Shown here piece after piece: positions 1-8,988 of a stretch of 64,000 nt of DNA. Each line of letters starts with the position of its first letter. Within the stretch, counting starts at the first letter, position 1. Below the pieces are notes generated by a model. That model made no database searches and was not told the DNA's origin. It saw only the letters and a list, made by a program, of their open reading frames with translations. The stretch lies in contig NZ_VVIW01000005.1 of assembly GCF_011682045.1 (NCBI RefSeq), positions 1 through 64,000 on the forward strand, given 5' to 3'. This DNA is from Massilia aquatica. Lineage in GTDB: Bacteria; Pseudomonadota; Gammaproteobacteria; Burkholderiales; Burkholderiaceae_D. The translations under genes were made by a program, and so were the position numbers.

Positions 1-320
1 CCGCAAACACACCGTGCCACGTTCGATCATTCGACTATAGAGCAGTGATCCGGTCTTGCAAAGCCGCTTATCACCGAACTCCCCGATGCAAGGAGCATCG
101 GCTACCAACATTGTCGCCTCCATCGCCGCCTCCACAATCTGACATTATCGCTTCGACATACGCCAACGACGAAGGTTGCAGAAATGTGGGTACACAGTAG
201 CGCCTTCGCGGGGACGACGTTTTCGGGTTAGCGCTGCAGATCGGCAGCTGCGGCTATAACACTACCGTAATACACCTGAACGTCTGCTCTTCCTCCGCCA
301 TCTCCCGCCCGAACCGCCCT
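1..320. other. Non-coding stretch, nothing recognised
   Basis: I find no ORF with a plausible start and ribosome-binding site and no tRNA or clear terminator hairpin. It lies downstream of the minus-strand LRR gene that ends at 321, so it probably contains that operon's 3' untranslated region and the flank of an unseen neighbour. Confidence 0.4.
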
Positions 321-1526
321 TCAGCGATACACACTCCTGATCAACGCCCGGTCCGGTGAAACCGGAAGATCGCCAAGCTCCACCCGGTTGCGCGCCAGGC
401 GCTCGGCCAGCGCCTCGGGCAGGCTGCCATCGACCAGCAGGCGGCCCAGATGCCGGTTGCCGCACAAGGCTTTGTCCAGCGCTTCCAGCCCTTGAGCCGT
501 CACGCCGTTGCGCGTCAAATCCAGGCTGCGCAAGGTGCGCGATGCCGACAGCATGTCCAGCGCGTACCCGACCCCTTGATCGCCGATGCGATTGGCCGAC
601 GACCCCAGCACCCTGGTGGAAGGCGCATAGCCCAGGCTGAGGCTTTCGATGGCGGGATGCCCCCGCAGCGCCTGGAACAAGGCCCTGGCGCCCTCCGGGC
701 CGATGCCGTTGCTGGCCAGTTCCAGTGTCCGCACACTACGGTTCACATGCAGCGCTTCGGCCAGCATGGCCGCGCCTTCGTCCCCCAGGCGATTGACGCT
801 CAGGTAGAGCGCGGTGACGTGCGGCGCTTCGCGCAGCAGCCGGGACAAGGCTGCGGCGGCGCCCGGCCCCAGGCCGTTGCCGCTCAGGTACAGGGTGTGC
901 ATGGTGCGGTTATCGGTGCACAAGGCATCGACGATGGCGTCCAGGCCCGCAGTGCGCAGATCGGTATTGACGAGGTCGAGCACGCCCAGGTGCCGATTGC
1001 TGCGCAGCATCTGCGCGATGCTGGCAGCGCCCTCCGGTCCCAGCGGATTGCGCTTCAACCACAGGCCGGTAAGCTGCGCGTTCTGTGCCAGCGCTGCGCC
1101 AAGACCGCGCGCTCCCACGGGGCCAATGTTGTTGCAGCCCAGGTAGAGCACCTGCAGATGGGCGTTCTTGTCCAGCAACTGGGCCACCGCGTGCGCCCCG
1201 CTATCGCCAATCGCGTCGGTGCCCAGCATGAGGCTGCGCACCTGGGTGTTGCCCTCCAGCGCCTGCGCGATCCGCAGGCAGTTGTCGGTGCCCAGGCTTT
1301 GCTTGCAGAGGTCCAGCCGGCCATCGTCCAGCACGGCGCCACGGGGAAAGTACTGGCTGCCTTGCAGCGCTTGATTGGCGCTCAGGTAGGCCAGCAAGGG
1401 CGCCAGCTCGGCTGCGTCGCACGGCGTGATCTCGACGCGATGGACCGGGCATTGCACGGCGCTGGCGTCTTGGGCATCCGGAGCGGCGCCGGGCTGGCGC
1501 GGCGGCAGCGAGGGTTCACCAGGCAT
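321..1526 (-). CDS. Leucine-rich-repeat protein (ribonuclease-inhibitor type)
   Basis: A 401-residue protein. From about residue 70 to 385 it is built of roughly ten 28-residue repeats of the form LxxLxLxxNxIGxxGAxALAxxL, the ribonuclease-inhibitor/NLR class of leucine-rich repeat. The first ~60 residues are unlike the repeats and no signal peptide or membrane segment is visible, so a cytoplasmic protein-binding role is likely. Its ATG overlaps the last codons of the upstream SDR gene by 11 bases, implying translational coupling and possibly joint function. RI-type LRRs also occur in secreted effectors of plant- and animal-associated bacteria, but I see no secretion signal. Function unknown beyond a repeat scaffold. 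Confidence 0.85.
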   Translation of the reverse strand: MPGEPSLPPRQPGAAPDAQDASAVQCPVHRVEITPCDAAELAPLLAYLSANQALQGSQYFPRGAVLDDGRLDLCKQSLGTDNCLRIAQALEGNTQVRSLMLGTDAIGDSGAHAVAQLLDKNAHLQVLYLGCNNIGPVGARGLGAALAQNAQLTGLWLKRNPLGPEGAASIAQMLRSNRHLGVLDLVNTDLRTAGLDAIVDALCTDNRTMHTLYLSGNGLGPGAAAALSRLLREAPHVTALYLSVNRLGDEGAAMLAEALHVNRSVRTLELASNGIGPEGARALFQALRGHPAIESLSLGYAPSTRVLGSSANRIGDQGVGYALDMLSASRTLRSLDLTRNGVTAQGLEALDKALCGNRHLGRLLVDGSLPEALAERLARNRVELGDLPVSPDRALIRSVYR

Positions 1527-2835
1527 AGGGTTCGTAATCCTTGAGGAAATGGCCGAACAGGGGCGTGTCGGGCTCGTTGATGCCGCGCATGATCGGATCG
1601 ATCAGGCGCGCCATGCCGTCGATGACGTCGAGCGGCGGGTAGAAGTGCTGTTCCTGCCGCATCCGTTCGGCCTTGGGATAGGGATTTTCGTCGGTAATCC
1701 AGCCCGTGTCCACGGCGTTCATGTAGATGCCGTCGCGCGCCCAATCCTGGGCGCTGGTGCGCACCAGCATGTTCAACGCGGCCTTGGCCATGTTGGTATG
1801 CGGATGGAACGCGGTCTTGTCCTGCCGGTTGAACTGCCCTTCCATGGCCGACGCCTGGACCACGAAGCGCCGCTGGTTAGGCGAGCGCAGCAGCGCGGGA
1901 CGAAGGCGCGAGGTCAGCAGGAAGGGCGCGATCGCATTGACCACTTGCACTTCCACCAGTTCCAAGGTGGATACATCGTGCAGCCGCTGCGACCATGAAT
2001 TGCTGGGCCGCTTGTCGAGCGCCTGCCCATAGCTGTCCTGCTCGTTGCGCAAGAAGAAGTTTTCGTAGCCCGGCAGCTGCCCGAGGTACTGGCTGCTTGC
2101 CTCCAGCAGCCACGGGGTGGGCTCGGCGGCCATCAGGGCGGCGTAGAATTCGCGCGGGCGCTTGATGGTCTGCGCCGCGTTGTTGATGATGATGTCGAGG
2201 TGGGGCAGGTCGCGGCACAGGGTGTCGGCCAGGGCCTCGACCGACGCGATATTGCGCAGGTCCAGTGCTTCCAAGGTCAGCCGGTCGCGCCATGCGGCGG
2301 CATCCGGTTCGCCCAGGAAGCGCCGCTCGGCGTCGCGCGGGAAACGCGTGGTGACGATCACGCGGGCGCCGTCGCGCAGCAGGCGCAATGCCGTTTCGAA
2401 GCCGATTTTGATGCGCCCGCCTGTCACCAGCGCCACATAGCCGCCCAGGTCGGCGCGTTGCTCGCGCTTGGCCCAGTTCTTCGCTGCGCATACGGGGCAC
2501 AGCAGGTGATAAAAGTGGTGCAGTTCGTGATAGGTCTGCTTGCAGACATAGCAGCGCTGGGAACGCAAGGTGCTGCCGCCGTGCTGCGGCGGCGGCAACA
2601 GCAACAGCGCTGGTGTTGCTTGCTGTGCCTGCACCATGCCGGTTTGCAGGCGGGCCTGGTGAAACTGCGCCGTGGATAATTCCGTGCGCGCCTGGCGCTG
2701 CTCGCGCTTGGCCGTTTTTTGTATTTTGGCAATCAGCGCCTTGAAACGCGGATGCGCGTTCATCCGCGACGGCTGGTCCGCGATGGCTTGCAGTACACGC
2801 AGCGTGGTGGCAAGGTCCTCGTTTGTGAAAGTCAT
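1516..2835 (-). CDS. Zinc-ribbon short-chain dehydrogenase/reductase, atypical active site
   Basis: About 439 residues from the ATG at 2835. The same frame is open to 2925, but the earlier ATGs at 2925 and 2862 lie inside the tRNA-like gene and its terminator, so 2835 is preferred. An N-terminal ~100-residue region precedes a four-cysteine zinc-ribbon-like segment (CYVC...CPVC with interspersed His). A Rossmann SDR domain follows, with a TGGRIKIG cofactor loop and an NNAAQ motif. The usual Tyr-xxx-Lys catalytic pair reads THNMAK-like (HTNMAK): the Lys is kept, the Tyr is not, while an upstream Ser (QASAME) remains. Cofactor binding is likely; classical dehydrogenase chemistry is doubtful. It forms an operon with the LRR gene downstream. 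Confidence 0.8.
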   Translation of the reverse strand: MTFTNEDLATTLRVLQAIADQPSRMNAHPRFKALIAKIQKTAKREQRQARTELSTAQFHQARLQTGMVQAQQATPALLLLPPPQHGGSTLRSQRCYVCKQTYHELHHFYHLLCPVCAAKNWAKREQRADLGGYVALVTGGRIKIGFETALRLLRDGARVIVTTRFPRDAERRFLGEPDAAAWRDRLTLEALDLRNIASVEALADTLCRDLPHLDIIINNAAQTIKRPREFYAALMAAEPTPWLLEASSQYLGQLPGYENFFLRNEQDSYGQALDKRPSNSWSQRLHDVSTLELVEVQVVNAIAPFLLTSRLRPALLRSPNQRRFVVQASAMEGQFNRQDKTAFHPHTNMAKAALNMLVRTSAQDWARDGIYMNAVDTGWITDENPYPKAERMRQEQHFYPPLDVIDGMARLIDPIMRGINEPDTPLFGHFLKDYEPYAW

Positions 2836-2849
2836 CGCAAAGTCTGTAG

Positions 2850-2873
2850 AAAAAACGGCCATCGAACCATGGC
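2850..2873 (-). terminator. Putative intrinsic terminator of the tRNA-like gene
   Basis: On the minus strand a 5-bp stem (GCCAT/ATGGC, six-base loop; 2858-2873) is followed within two bases by six T residues (2850-2855). It sits immediately 3' of the tRNA-like gene and before the preferred SDR start at 2835. The stem is short, so strength is uncertain. Confidence 0.45.
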
Positions 2874-2951
2874 GGGGAAAGCCGACCGGGGTCGAACCGG
2901 CACCTTTTGCATGGCATGCAAACACGCTTCCATTACGCCACGACTTTCCGC
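2870..2951 (-). tRNA. tRNA-like gene, anticodon GCC (Gly), aberrant acceptor helix
   Basis: The minus strand folds as a cloverleaf. A core 7-bp acceptor AAAGTCG/CGGCTTT is followed by T8 G9, a D-arm GCGT..GCGT with GG in the loop, an anticodon arm TTTGC-ATGCCAT-GCAAA (anticodon GCC, U33 present), a 4-base variable region, and a T-arm GCCGG-TTCGACC-CCGGT. The core spans 2878-2947. Pairing continues past it: GG/CC extends the acceptor to 9 bp, and with one C-C mismatch GCGG/CCCC extends it to 11, after which G-CCA is encoded at 2870-2873. Normal tRNA-Gly starts with G1-C72 and C2-G71; this one does not. It may be a specialised tRNA, a tRNA-derived RNA or a decaying gene. Confidence 0.6.
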
Positions 2952-3013
2952 TGTCATTGTAGCATTTTCGGCAATTGCGGCGGCTGGACCAGGCGTTGCA
3001 TCGGCCCGCAGCG

Positions 3014-3967
3014 CTAAAGAACGACCGTGATGCTGCGGAAGGTTTGCTCTTGCTCCGCCATCTCCTTCACATGCGGCCCGCCATCGTCGCTCAGGATCTG
3101 CACCTTGCGCGTCCCGGGAATGGCAAACAGCGCTTCCGGCCGCACATCGTCAAAATCCTCGTGCACCAGCTGCTCCGGCGCGTCCCCGGCCTTGCCCGAC
3201 CACCGATACAGCGCAAACTCCCCATGATCTGCCGGCGGTCCCGCCACGATCATGTAGGCCAGTCCCACCAGCTCCATGCTGCGAATCGCCATCCCGCCCA
3301 GATCGAGTTCGAACGCCTCGCCAAACGCGGCCCGCTCGCCCTCGACCACCTTTTCCGGGTTCAGCAAATGCACCACCAGCGCCTTGCCTTCGGGCGCCGG
3401 ATTGCGTAAGCCGATGAGCAGCGTGCCTTCCGGCGTGGCCGCCAGCCCCTCGATATTGAAAGCGCCATCGGCTTCCGGCGTCATTCCGGAGGCCTGTGCA
3501 AGCGGATATTTTTTCAACTGCACGGACGCGATCATATCGTCCAGCAGGCCGCTGTAGGCCTTGCCGACCGGTTGCAGGCGCGCCTTTTCTTTACCATTCG
3601 CCTTGCCCGCCTCGGTCGCAAAAAACCGGAAACGGCGTTCCTGCACCTCGCCCTTCTTGTTGCGGCCGTGCGAGGTAATCCAGTAAATCCGCTCACCGAT
3701 GGTGGCCGCGCCTTCCAGGTCCGATTCCTTGTTCTTCCTGGTGCCCAAAAATTCCGACAGGTCGACCACCTCCACCGCATCAGCCACGCCGCGCTGGTAG
3801 ATTTTGAGCTGGTTGCGTTCGTCGTTGGCGACCACGAACAGGTCTTCCCCGAGCGCGGCGGCGGCCGAGGCGTCGCACATGCCGCGATAGGTAAAATGGT
3901 CTTCCAGTCTGGCGTGCAGCGCGTCCGCGATCAGGGTGGCGCTGGTGCCTTCTTTGTGCTGTGTCAC
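3014..3967 (-). CDS. DUF3616 family protein
   Basis: A 317-residue protein recognised as DUF3616-like: it opens with a Y/F-G-M-x-D-A-S-A segment, then GEDLFVVANDERN, SDLEGAA and YWITSHGR motifs typical of that family of predicted beta-propeller-like proteins. It has no clear signal peptide. The start at 3967 is the first ATG and is followed by an ordinary N-terminus. The biochemical function of the family is not established. It is monocistronic as far as I can see, in the same direction as its neighbours but separated by about 60 bases from the tRNA-like gene. Confidence 0.75.
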   Translation of the reverse strand: MTQHKEGTSATLIADALHARLEDHFTYRGMCDASAAAALGEDLFVVANDERNQLKIYQRGVADAVEVVDLSEFLGTRKNKESDLEGAATIGERIYWITSHGRNKKGEVQERRFRFFATEAGKANGKEKARLQPVGKAYSGLLDDMIASVQLKKYPLAQASGMTPEADGAFNIEGLAATPEGTLLIGLRNPAPEGKALVVHLLNPEKVVEGERAAFGEAFELDLGGMAIRSMELVGLAYMIVAGPPADHGEFALYRWSGKAGDAPEQLVHEDFDDVRPEALFAIPGTRKVQILSDDGGPHVKEMAEQEQTFRSITVVL

Positions 3968-4005
3968 GTCATTCTCCGGCGTTTGTCAAAACGCCATCAT
4001 AGAGG

Positions 4006-5103
4006 CTAACGCAGGCGCCGCGCCGCACGCGTGACCAGCCAGCCCGCCACCACCGTAAACGTCGCAATGATGCCGGCGATGATCCAGAATCCGGCCGGGT
4101 GGTGCGACAGCGGAATGCCGCCCACGTTCATGCCCAGCATGCCCGCGATGATATTAATGGGCAGCGCCAGTACCGTCACGATGGTCAGGATAAACAGGCT
4201 GCGGCCGGTCTCCTCGCTGACGCGGGCGGCGATTTCTTCCTGCAGCAGCTTGATGCGTTCCTGCAGCGACGACATGTCGCTCAGCACCACCGAGAATTCC
4301 TCGGTCGCTTCGCGCAGCTCCTGGGTATCGAGATCGGCCATCCACGAGGGCGGGCGTTGCAGGAGCCGGAACAGGGCGGCCGGTTCCGGCGCCAGCAGGC
4401 GTTGCAGGCGCACCAGCACGCGCCGCATGGCGCCCAGGTCTTCGCGCCTGGCGGTGGGGCGGTCGGCCAGCAGCTTGTCTTCGATGTCGTCGACCCGTTC
4501 GACGGCCTCGCGCACGATTTTCACCAGCACGTCGGCCTGGTCGCGCAGCAGGTGGATCAGCAGTTCGACCGAGGAACGTACCGGCTCGCCCTGGCGCACC
4601 GCCTGGCGCACGCGCTCGATCGACTGCAAGGGCTTGCGGCGGGCGCTGACGACGACATTGCGCGCCACGCTGACCCACAGGGTGGAAATGTCGGATTCTT
4701 CGAACGAAAAATTGTGCAGCACATCGTTGACCACCGCGATCAGGGTGTCTTCGGCCAGTTCGATGCGGGTCGAGCGCGAGCCGGTGTGCAGCGTTTCGTA
4801 GAATTCGTCGGCCAGGTTGGCGTGCGTGGTCAGCCACTTTTCGCTGGCGGCGTTCGACAGGTTGAAGTGCAGCCAGATGAACTGCGATGGATTGTTGGCC
4901 GCGTGGTCGCGCATCCAGGCCAGCGCCGCGGCCGAATCGACCGCCAGCGCTTCCGGCGTGACGCCGAACAGATAGCCCCACACCAGCCCCGAAGGGTCGG
5001 AGCCATAGCTTTGTCCGGCTTTTTCCACCTCAAGCAAGGCAGCCCCCGGGGCGCATGTTTGCGTCAAGGTTAAGTTGCGCTGCTGTCGCCATCGGATTTC
5101 CAC
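4006..5103 (-). CDS. zntB: CorA/ZntB family divalent-cation transporter
   Basis: Inner-membrane CorA-superfamily metal-ion channel/transporter. It has a soluble N-terminal domain beginning with GADPSG-like YGSDPSGLVWGYLFG, a long helical region, and two C-terminal membrane helices. The signature GMN lies at the end of the first helix (AGMLGMNVGGIP). ZntB proteins export or import Zn2+; CorA proteins move Mg2+. The SYGSDPSGLVWGYLF opening favours the ZntB branch. The frame is open to an ATG at 5223, which would overlap the divergent rdgB leader and gives an un-family-like N-terminus. I chose the GTG at 5103; another non-ATG start slightly downstream is possible. The product ends in an Arg-rich tail. 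Confidence 0.8.
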   Translation of the reverse strand: MEIRWRQQRNLTLTQTCAPGAALLEVEKAGQSYGSDPSGLVWGYLFGVTPEALAVDSAAALAWMRDHAANNPSQFIWLHFNLSNAASEKWLTTHANLADEFYETLHTGSRSTRIELAEDTLIAVVNDVLHNFSFEESDISTLWVSVARNVVVSARRKPLQSIERVRQAVRQGEPVRSSVELLIHLLRDQADVLVKIVREAVERVDDIEDKLLADRPTARREDLGAMRRVLVRLQRLLAPEPAALFRLLQRPPSWMADLDTQELREATEEFSVVLSDMSSLQERIKLLQEEIAARVSEETGRSLFILTIVTVLALPINIIAGMLGMNVGGIPLSHHPAGFWIIAGIIATFTVVAGWLVTRAARRLR

Positions 5104-5248
5104 CGTCAATTTAAGATGCCGATATAGTACAGTGTTTGCCCCGCAAAATCCCGCAAAAGCGGTGCCGGGATTGGTGCGGCCCGCAATGGCGCTAAAATAC
5201 GCCTTTGCGGATGCCGCTGGCATCCATCACCGGCCAGACCAGACTCTT

Positions 5249-5833
5249 ATGACCCAACGCCTCATCCTCGCTTCCAACAACGCCGGCAAACTCAAGGAGT
5301 TTGGCGACATCCTCGCACCCCTGGGCTTTACCCTGCACGCGCAGGGCGAATTCGACGTCCCTGAAGCCGAGGAACCGTTCGCCACGTTTGTGGAAAACGC
5401 GCTCGAAAAAGCCCGCCACGCTTCGCGCCTGACCGGTTTGCCGGCCCTGGCCGACGACTCCGGGGTGTGCGTCAATGCCCTGGGCGGCGCGCCCGGTGTG
5501 TGGTCGGCGCGTTTTGCCGGCGAACCGAAGTCGGATGCGCGCAACAACCAGAAGCTGATCGCCGACCTGGAAGCGCACGCCGACAAATCGGCCTACTACT
5601 ACTGCGTGCTGGTGTATGTACGCCACGCCGACGACCCGCAGCCGGTCATCGCCGACGGCCGCTGGAATGGCGAAATCGTGGCCGAAGCGCGCGGCACCGG
5701 CGGGTTTGGCTACGATCCGCATTTCTTCATCCCTTCGCTCGGCAAGTGCACCGCCGAACTGACGCCGCTGGAAAAGAACGCGCTGTCGCACCGCGGCCAG
5801 GCCCTGCGCGCGCTGGTAGAGAAGCTGAAATGA
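5249..5833 (+). CDS. rdgB: dITP/XTP pyrophosphatase (RdgB/HAM1)
   Basis: Hydrolyses non-canonical purine triphosphates (dITP, ITP, XTP) to monophosphates, cleaning the nucleotide pool. The 194-residue product begins RLILASNNAGKLKEF, the family's SxN-GKxxE substrate motif. It continues with ALADDSGVCVNALGGAPGVWSARFAG and ends with the GFGYDPHFF and LSHRGQAL signatures, so it is full length. The ATG at 5249 was chosen because the family N-terminus starts there, although the frame is open further upstream. Its stop codon overlaps the hemW start (ATGA), so the two genes are translationally coupled. Confidence 0.95.
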   Translation: MTQRLILASNNAGKLKEFGDILAPLGFTLHAQGEFDVPEAEEPFATFVENALEKARHASRLTGLPALADDSGVCVNALGGAPGVWSARFAGEPKSDARNNQKLIADLEAHADKSAYYYCVLVYVRHADDPQPVIADGRWNGEIVAEARGTGGFGYDPHFFIPSLGKCTAELTPLEKNALSHRGQALRALVEKLK

Positions 5834-7068
5834 TTCCGATCAAAGTCGCGGGCAGCGCCGTCAAGACCGAACCGCGCTCGCCGGCCGCCAGCGCGCTGCA
5901 ATACCTGCAACCGGGCGCCCTGAACCTGGCTGCGCTGCCGCCGCTGTCGCTGTACATTCATTACCCGTGGTGCGTGAAGAAGTGCCCTTACTGCGACTTC
6001 AACTCGCACGAGGCGCGCGGCGAGCTGCCGGAAGAAGAATACCTGGACGCGCTGCGGCTCGACCTGGAGCAGTCGCTGCCGCTGATCTGGGGCCGCAAGA
6101 TCTACACCATCTTCATTGGTGGCGGCACGCCGAGTCTGATGTCGGCCAAGGGCCTGGACCGGCTCATGTCCGACGTGCGCACCTTGCTGCCGCTGGACGT
6201 GGACGCCGAAGTGACCATGGAAGCCAATCCGGGCACCTTCGAAGCGGAGAAGTTCAAGTCGTTCCGGGCCAGCGGCATCAACCGCCTGTCGATCGGCATC
6301 CAGAGCTTTAATGGCAAGCACCTCAAGGCGCTGGGCCGCATCCATGACGACAACGAGGCCAGGCGGGCGGTCGAGATCGCGCATGCGAATTTCGACAACT
6401 TCAACCTGGACCTGATGTACGCCTTGCCGACCCAGACCCTGGAAGAGGCGCGGCTCGACCTGGAGACGGCGCTGTCGTTCGCGCCGCCGCATTTGTCGCT
6501 GTACCACCTGACGATGGAGCCGAACACGCTGTTCGCCAAGTATCCGCCGGCGCTGCCTGATGACGACGCCAGCGCCGACATGCAGGACATGATCGCGCTC
6601 GGGACGGCGGCGGCGGGGTACGGACATTACGAAGTGTCGGCGTACGCGCAGCCGGGCCGGCGCGCGAAGCACAATGTGAATTACTGGGAGTTCGGCGATT
6701 ACCTGGGCATAGGCGCTGGCGCGCATTCCAAGATCTCGTTCCCGCACCGGGTGTTGCGCCAGGCGCGCTACAAGCAGCCGAAGGCGTTCATCGAGGCGGC
6801 GCGGGCGGGTAATCCGGTGCAGGAAGAGCGCGAGATCGGACGCGCGGATATGGGTTTCGAGTTCATGCTCAACACCCTGCGCCTGACCGGGGGCTTTTCA
6901 CCGAACCTGTTCGGGGAACGCACCGGGATGGGGATCAATGCAATCGAGCAGACGCTCAATGCGGCCGAGGCCAAGGGCTTGATTTACCGCGATCACAAGA
7001 TCATTCGGCCGACCGAATTGGGGCAGCGCTTTTTGAATGATTTGCAGGAGATGTTTTTGGGGGCTTGA
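5830..7068 (+). CDS. hemW: Radical SAM heme chaperone HemW
   Basis: Radical SAM protein of the HemN/HemW family, 412 residues. The SAM-cluster motif is CVKKCPYC (CxxxCxxC, with YIHYPWC ahead), followed by GGGTPSL, the EANPGTFE strand and GIQSFN. The C-terminal HemN domain contains the NYWEFGDYLGIGAGAH segment. HemW homologues bind heme and deliver it to respiratory enzymes; they lack the extra N-terminal residues of the oxidase HemN, and this protein matches the shorter type. It starts on the ATG overlapping the rdgB stop. The rdgB-hemW order is common in beta- and gammaproteobacteria. Confidence 0.93.
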   Translation: MIPIKVAGSAVKTEPRSPAASALQYLQPGALNLAALPPLSLYIHYPWCVKKCPYCDFNSHEARGELPEEEYLDALRLDLEQSLPLIWGRKIYTIFIGGGTPSLMSAKGLDRLMSDVRTLLPLDVDAEVTMEANPGTFEAEKFKSFRASGINRLSIGIQSFNGKHLKALGRIHDDNEARRAVEIAHANFDNFNLDLMYALPTQTLEEARLDLETALSFAPPHLSLYHLTMEPNTLFAKYPPALPDDDASADMQDMIALGTAAAGYGHYEVSAYAQPGRRAKHNVNYWEFGDYLGIGAGAHSKISFPHRVLRQARYKQPKAFIEAARAGNPVQEEREIGRADMGFEFMLNTLRLTGGFSPNLFGERTGMGINAIEQTLNAAEAKGLIYRDHKIIRPTELGQRFLNDLQEMFLGA

Positions 7069-7103
7069 GAAGCGTTCAGTTATTAATGCCACTCCTCTCA
7101 TAT

Positions 7104-7186
7104 CCGTCTTCCCCGCGAAGGCGGGGATCCATAGCACATTCGATATTCGGCGGTGCTATGGATCCCCGCCTACGCGGGGAAGACGG
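7104..7186. repeat. REP/REPIN-like inverted repeat, copy 1
   Basis: Two 34-base arms, near-perfect inverted copies starting CCGTCTTCCCCGCG and reading into GGGGATCCATAGCAC, are separated by about 15 bases. Each arm itself contains a short hairpin (CCCCGCGAAGGCGGGG). The element lies between the convergent hemW and chemoreceptor genes. A second copy with the same arms and a different loop is at 34511-34590. Confidence 0.85.
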
Positions 7187-7214
7187 TTTTGCAGCTAGTG
7201 GGCGAACGCTGGCG

Positions 7215-8813
7215 TTAAGCCGCGAGTTTCAACGGCGCTTTTCCCGCCACCCGCTGCGGCCGTCCCGCCGTCGCCGCCAGCTTGAACCCGCCCGCCACAT
7301 CGGCCAGGCGCGCCGCCTGTTCTTCCAGGCTGCCCGCCGCAGCCGCCGCTTCTTCCACCAGCGCCGCGTTCTGCTGCGTCACCTGGTCCATCTGCGCAAT
7401 CGCTTCGTTCACCTGATCGATGCCGACGCGCTGCTCGTTACTGGCAGCCGTGATCTCCGACATGATGTCGGTCACGCGCGCCACGCTGTCGACCACTTCG
7501 CCGATCGTGGTACCGGCTTCCTGCACCAGGCGCGTGCCGTTGCTCACCTGCGCCACCGAGTCGCCGATCAGGCTTTTGATTTCTTTCGCCGCACCCGCCG
7601 AGCGCTGCGCCAGGGTGCGCACTTCCGACGCCACCACCGCAAAGCCGCGACCCTGCTCGCCGGCGCGCGCCGCTTCCACCGCCGCATTCAAGGCCAGGAT
7701 ATTGGTCTGGAACGCGATCGAGTCGATCACGCCGATGATGTCGACGATCTTGCGCGACGACGCTTCGATCGAGCCCATGGTGTCGACCACCTGGCCGACA
7801 ATGGCGCCGCCCTTGCGCGCCACCTGCGAGGCGGCCAGCGCGAGCTGGTTGGCCTGCCGCGCGTTGTCGGCGTTCTGGCGCACGGTGGACGTCAGTTCTT
7901 CCATCGAGGCGGCGGTTTCTTCCAGCGAGCTGGCTTGCTGTTCGGTGCGCGCCGACAGGTCCAGGTTGCCGGCGGCGATTTCGGTCGAGCCGATGGCGAT
8001 CGCGTTGGTCCCGCTCTGCACTTCCGACACCACCCGCGTGAGCGAGTCGTTCATGGCGTGCAGGGCGCGCATCAGGTCACCGATTTCGTCGCGCGAGGCC
8101 GGGCCGAATTCGGTGGTCAGGTCGCCGCTGGCGACCGTGCCGGCCACCGCCACGGCCGCTTTCAGCGGCACCGTGATCGAACGGGTGATGAGAAAAGCGC
8201 AGACGGCGCCGGTCAGCACCGCCAGGGTGCCGAGCACCAGCAGCAGTTGAATGGTGCGGGTGTTGGCCTTGTCGATCGCCAGCGCGGTATCGTCGATGGC
8301 CTTGCGCTGCATCGCCAGCATGTCCTGGATGCCGCTCTCGTAGGCCGCGGCGGCCGGCGTAAAGGTGCTGTTGAACAGCTGCTCGGTGACGGCCGGGTCG
8401 CCCGCTTTTTTCGATGCCATGACCTGCTCCTTGGCCGCCTGGAAGGTGGCGCGCAGGGCCTGGATCGACTTCATCATGGCTTTTTCTTCGTCGCTGGTGA
8501 GCAGCGGCTCGATTTCCTTGATCAGCCCCGTGCTGCGCTTGACGCCTTCGCTGATGGTGCTGGCAAACGTAGTCGAGAGGGCGTCGTCGCTGCTGCGCGC
8601 GATCAGGGCGGTGCGGCCGACGGCGGCAAACACCATCACGTACCAGTCCGACACCAGGCGTTCCTTGCTCAGGGGCTGGGCCATCATCAATTCCGTCGCG
8701 CGCGCGTTGTCGCGCGCTGCGATGATGGCGTAAGCCGTGGAGACAATGGACAGTACCAGCACAATCGCGAAAGCGATGGCAAGGCGTGAGCCGATGCGGA
8801 CGTTGGGGAACAT
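7215..8813 (-). CDS. Methyl-accepting chemotaxis protein, copy 1
   Basis: Membrane chemoreceptor of 532 residues. It has an N-terminal membrane helix (about 9-30), a periplasmic four-helix-bundle sensor region of ~160 residues, a second helix near 195-215, a HAMP linker, and the cytoplasmic signalling helices with the hairpin tip around [21 protein letters not shown]. There is no C-terminal NWETF-type CheR tether; it ends in KLAA. The start at 8813 ([11 protein letters not shown]) matches its paralogue; the ATG at 8858 would add 15 residues that are not shared. It is a close paralogue of the next gene, nearly identical over the signalling domain and divergent in the sensor region, so the two probably detect different ligands through the same CheA/CheW array. 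Confidence 0.93.
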   Translation of the reverse strand: MFPNVRIGSRLAIAFAIVLVLSIVSTAYAIIAARDNARATELMMAQPLSKERLVSDWYVMVFAAVGRTALIARSSDDALSTTFASTISEGVKRSTGLIKEIEPLLTSDEEKAMMKSIQALRATFQAAKEQVMASKKAGDPAVTEQLFNSTFTPAAAAYESGIQDMLAMQRKAIDDTALAIDKANTRTIQLLLVLGTLAVLTGAVCAFLITRSITVPLKAAVAVAGTVASGDLTTEFGPASRDEIGDLMRALHAMNDSLTRVVSEVQSGTNAIAIGSTEIAAGNLDLSARTEQQASSLEETAASMEELTSTVRQNADNARQANQLALAASQVARKGGAIVGQVVDTMGSIEASSRKIVDIIGVIDSIAFQTNILALNAAVEAARAGEQGRGFAVVASEVRTLAQRSAGAAKEIKSLIGDSVAQVSNGTRLVQEAGTTIGEVVDSVARVTDIMSEITAASNEQRVGIDQVNEAIAQMDQVTQQNAALVEEAAAAAGSLEEQAARLADVAGGFKLAATAGRPQRVAGKAPLKLAA

Positions 8814-8988
8814 GGTGTTTTTCCTGACAGGTGAAGAGGTATAGGTGCCGATCGGCAATTATCCTCCTCTCCCGGCAAGACGGGCCAGTCCATGAACTTT
8901 CTACATGGCAATTCCGGCTGGATTGTTGTTTCTATTCAACATTTGCACGGACTTTGTTTAACAAAGCTGTGTATGAATGGCACGCTTG

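Noticed and set aside
2877-2947. tRNA-Ala reading on the plus strand (GCATGGCATGC loop with GGC)
   Set aside because: Only the anticodon stem-loop is self-similar; the T-arm and D-arm exist only on the minus strand.
8821-8910. Flagellar sigma-28 promoter before the first chemoreceptor
   Set aside because: A GGATAA-like -10 is present, but no TAAA-type -35 at the right spacing.
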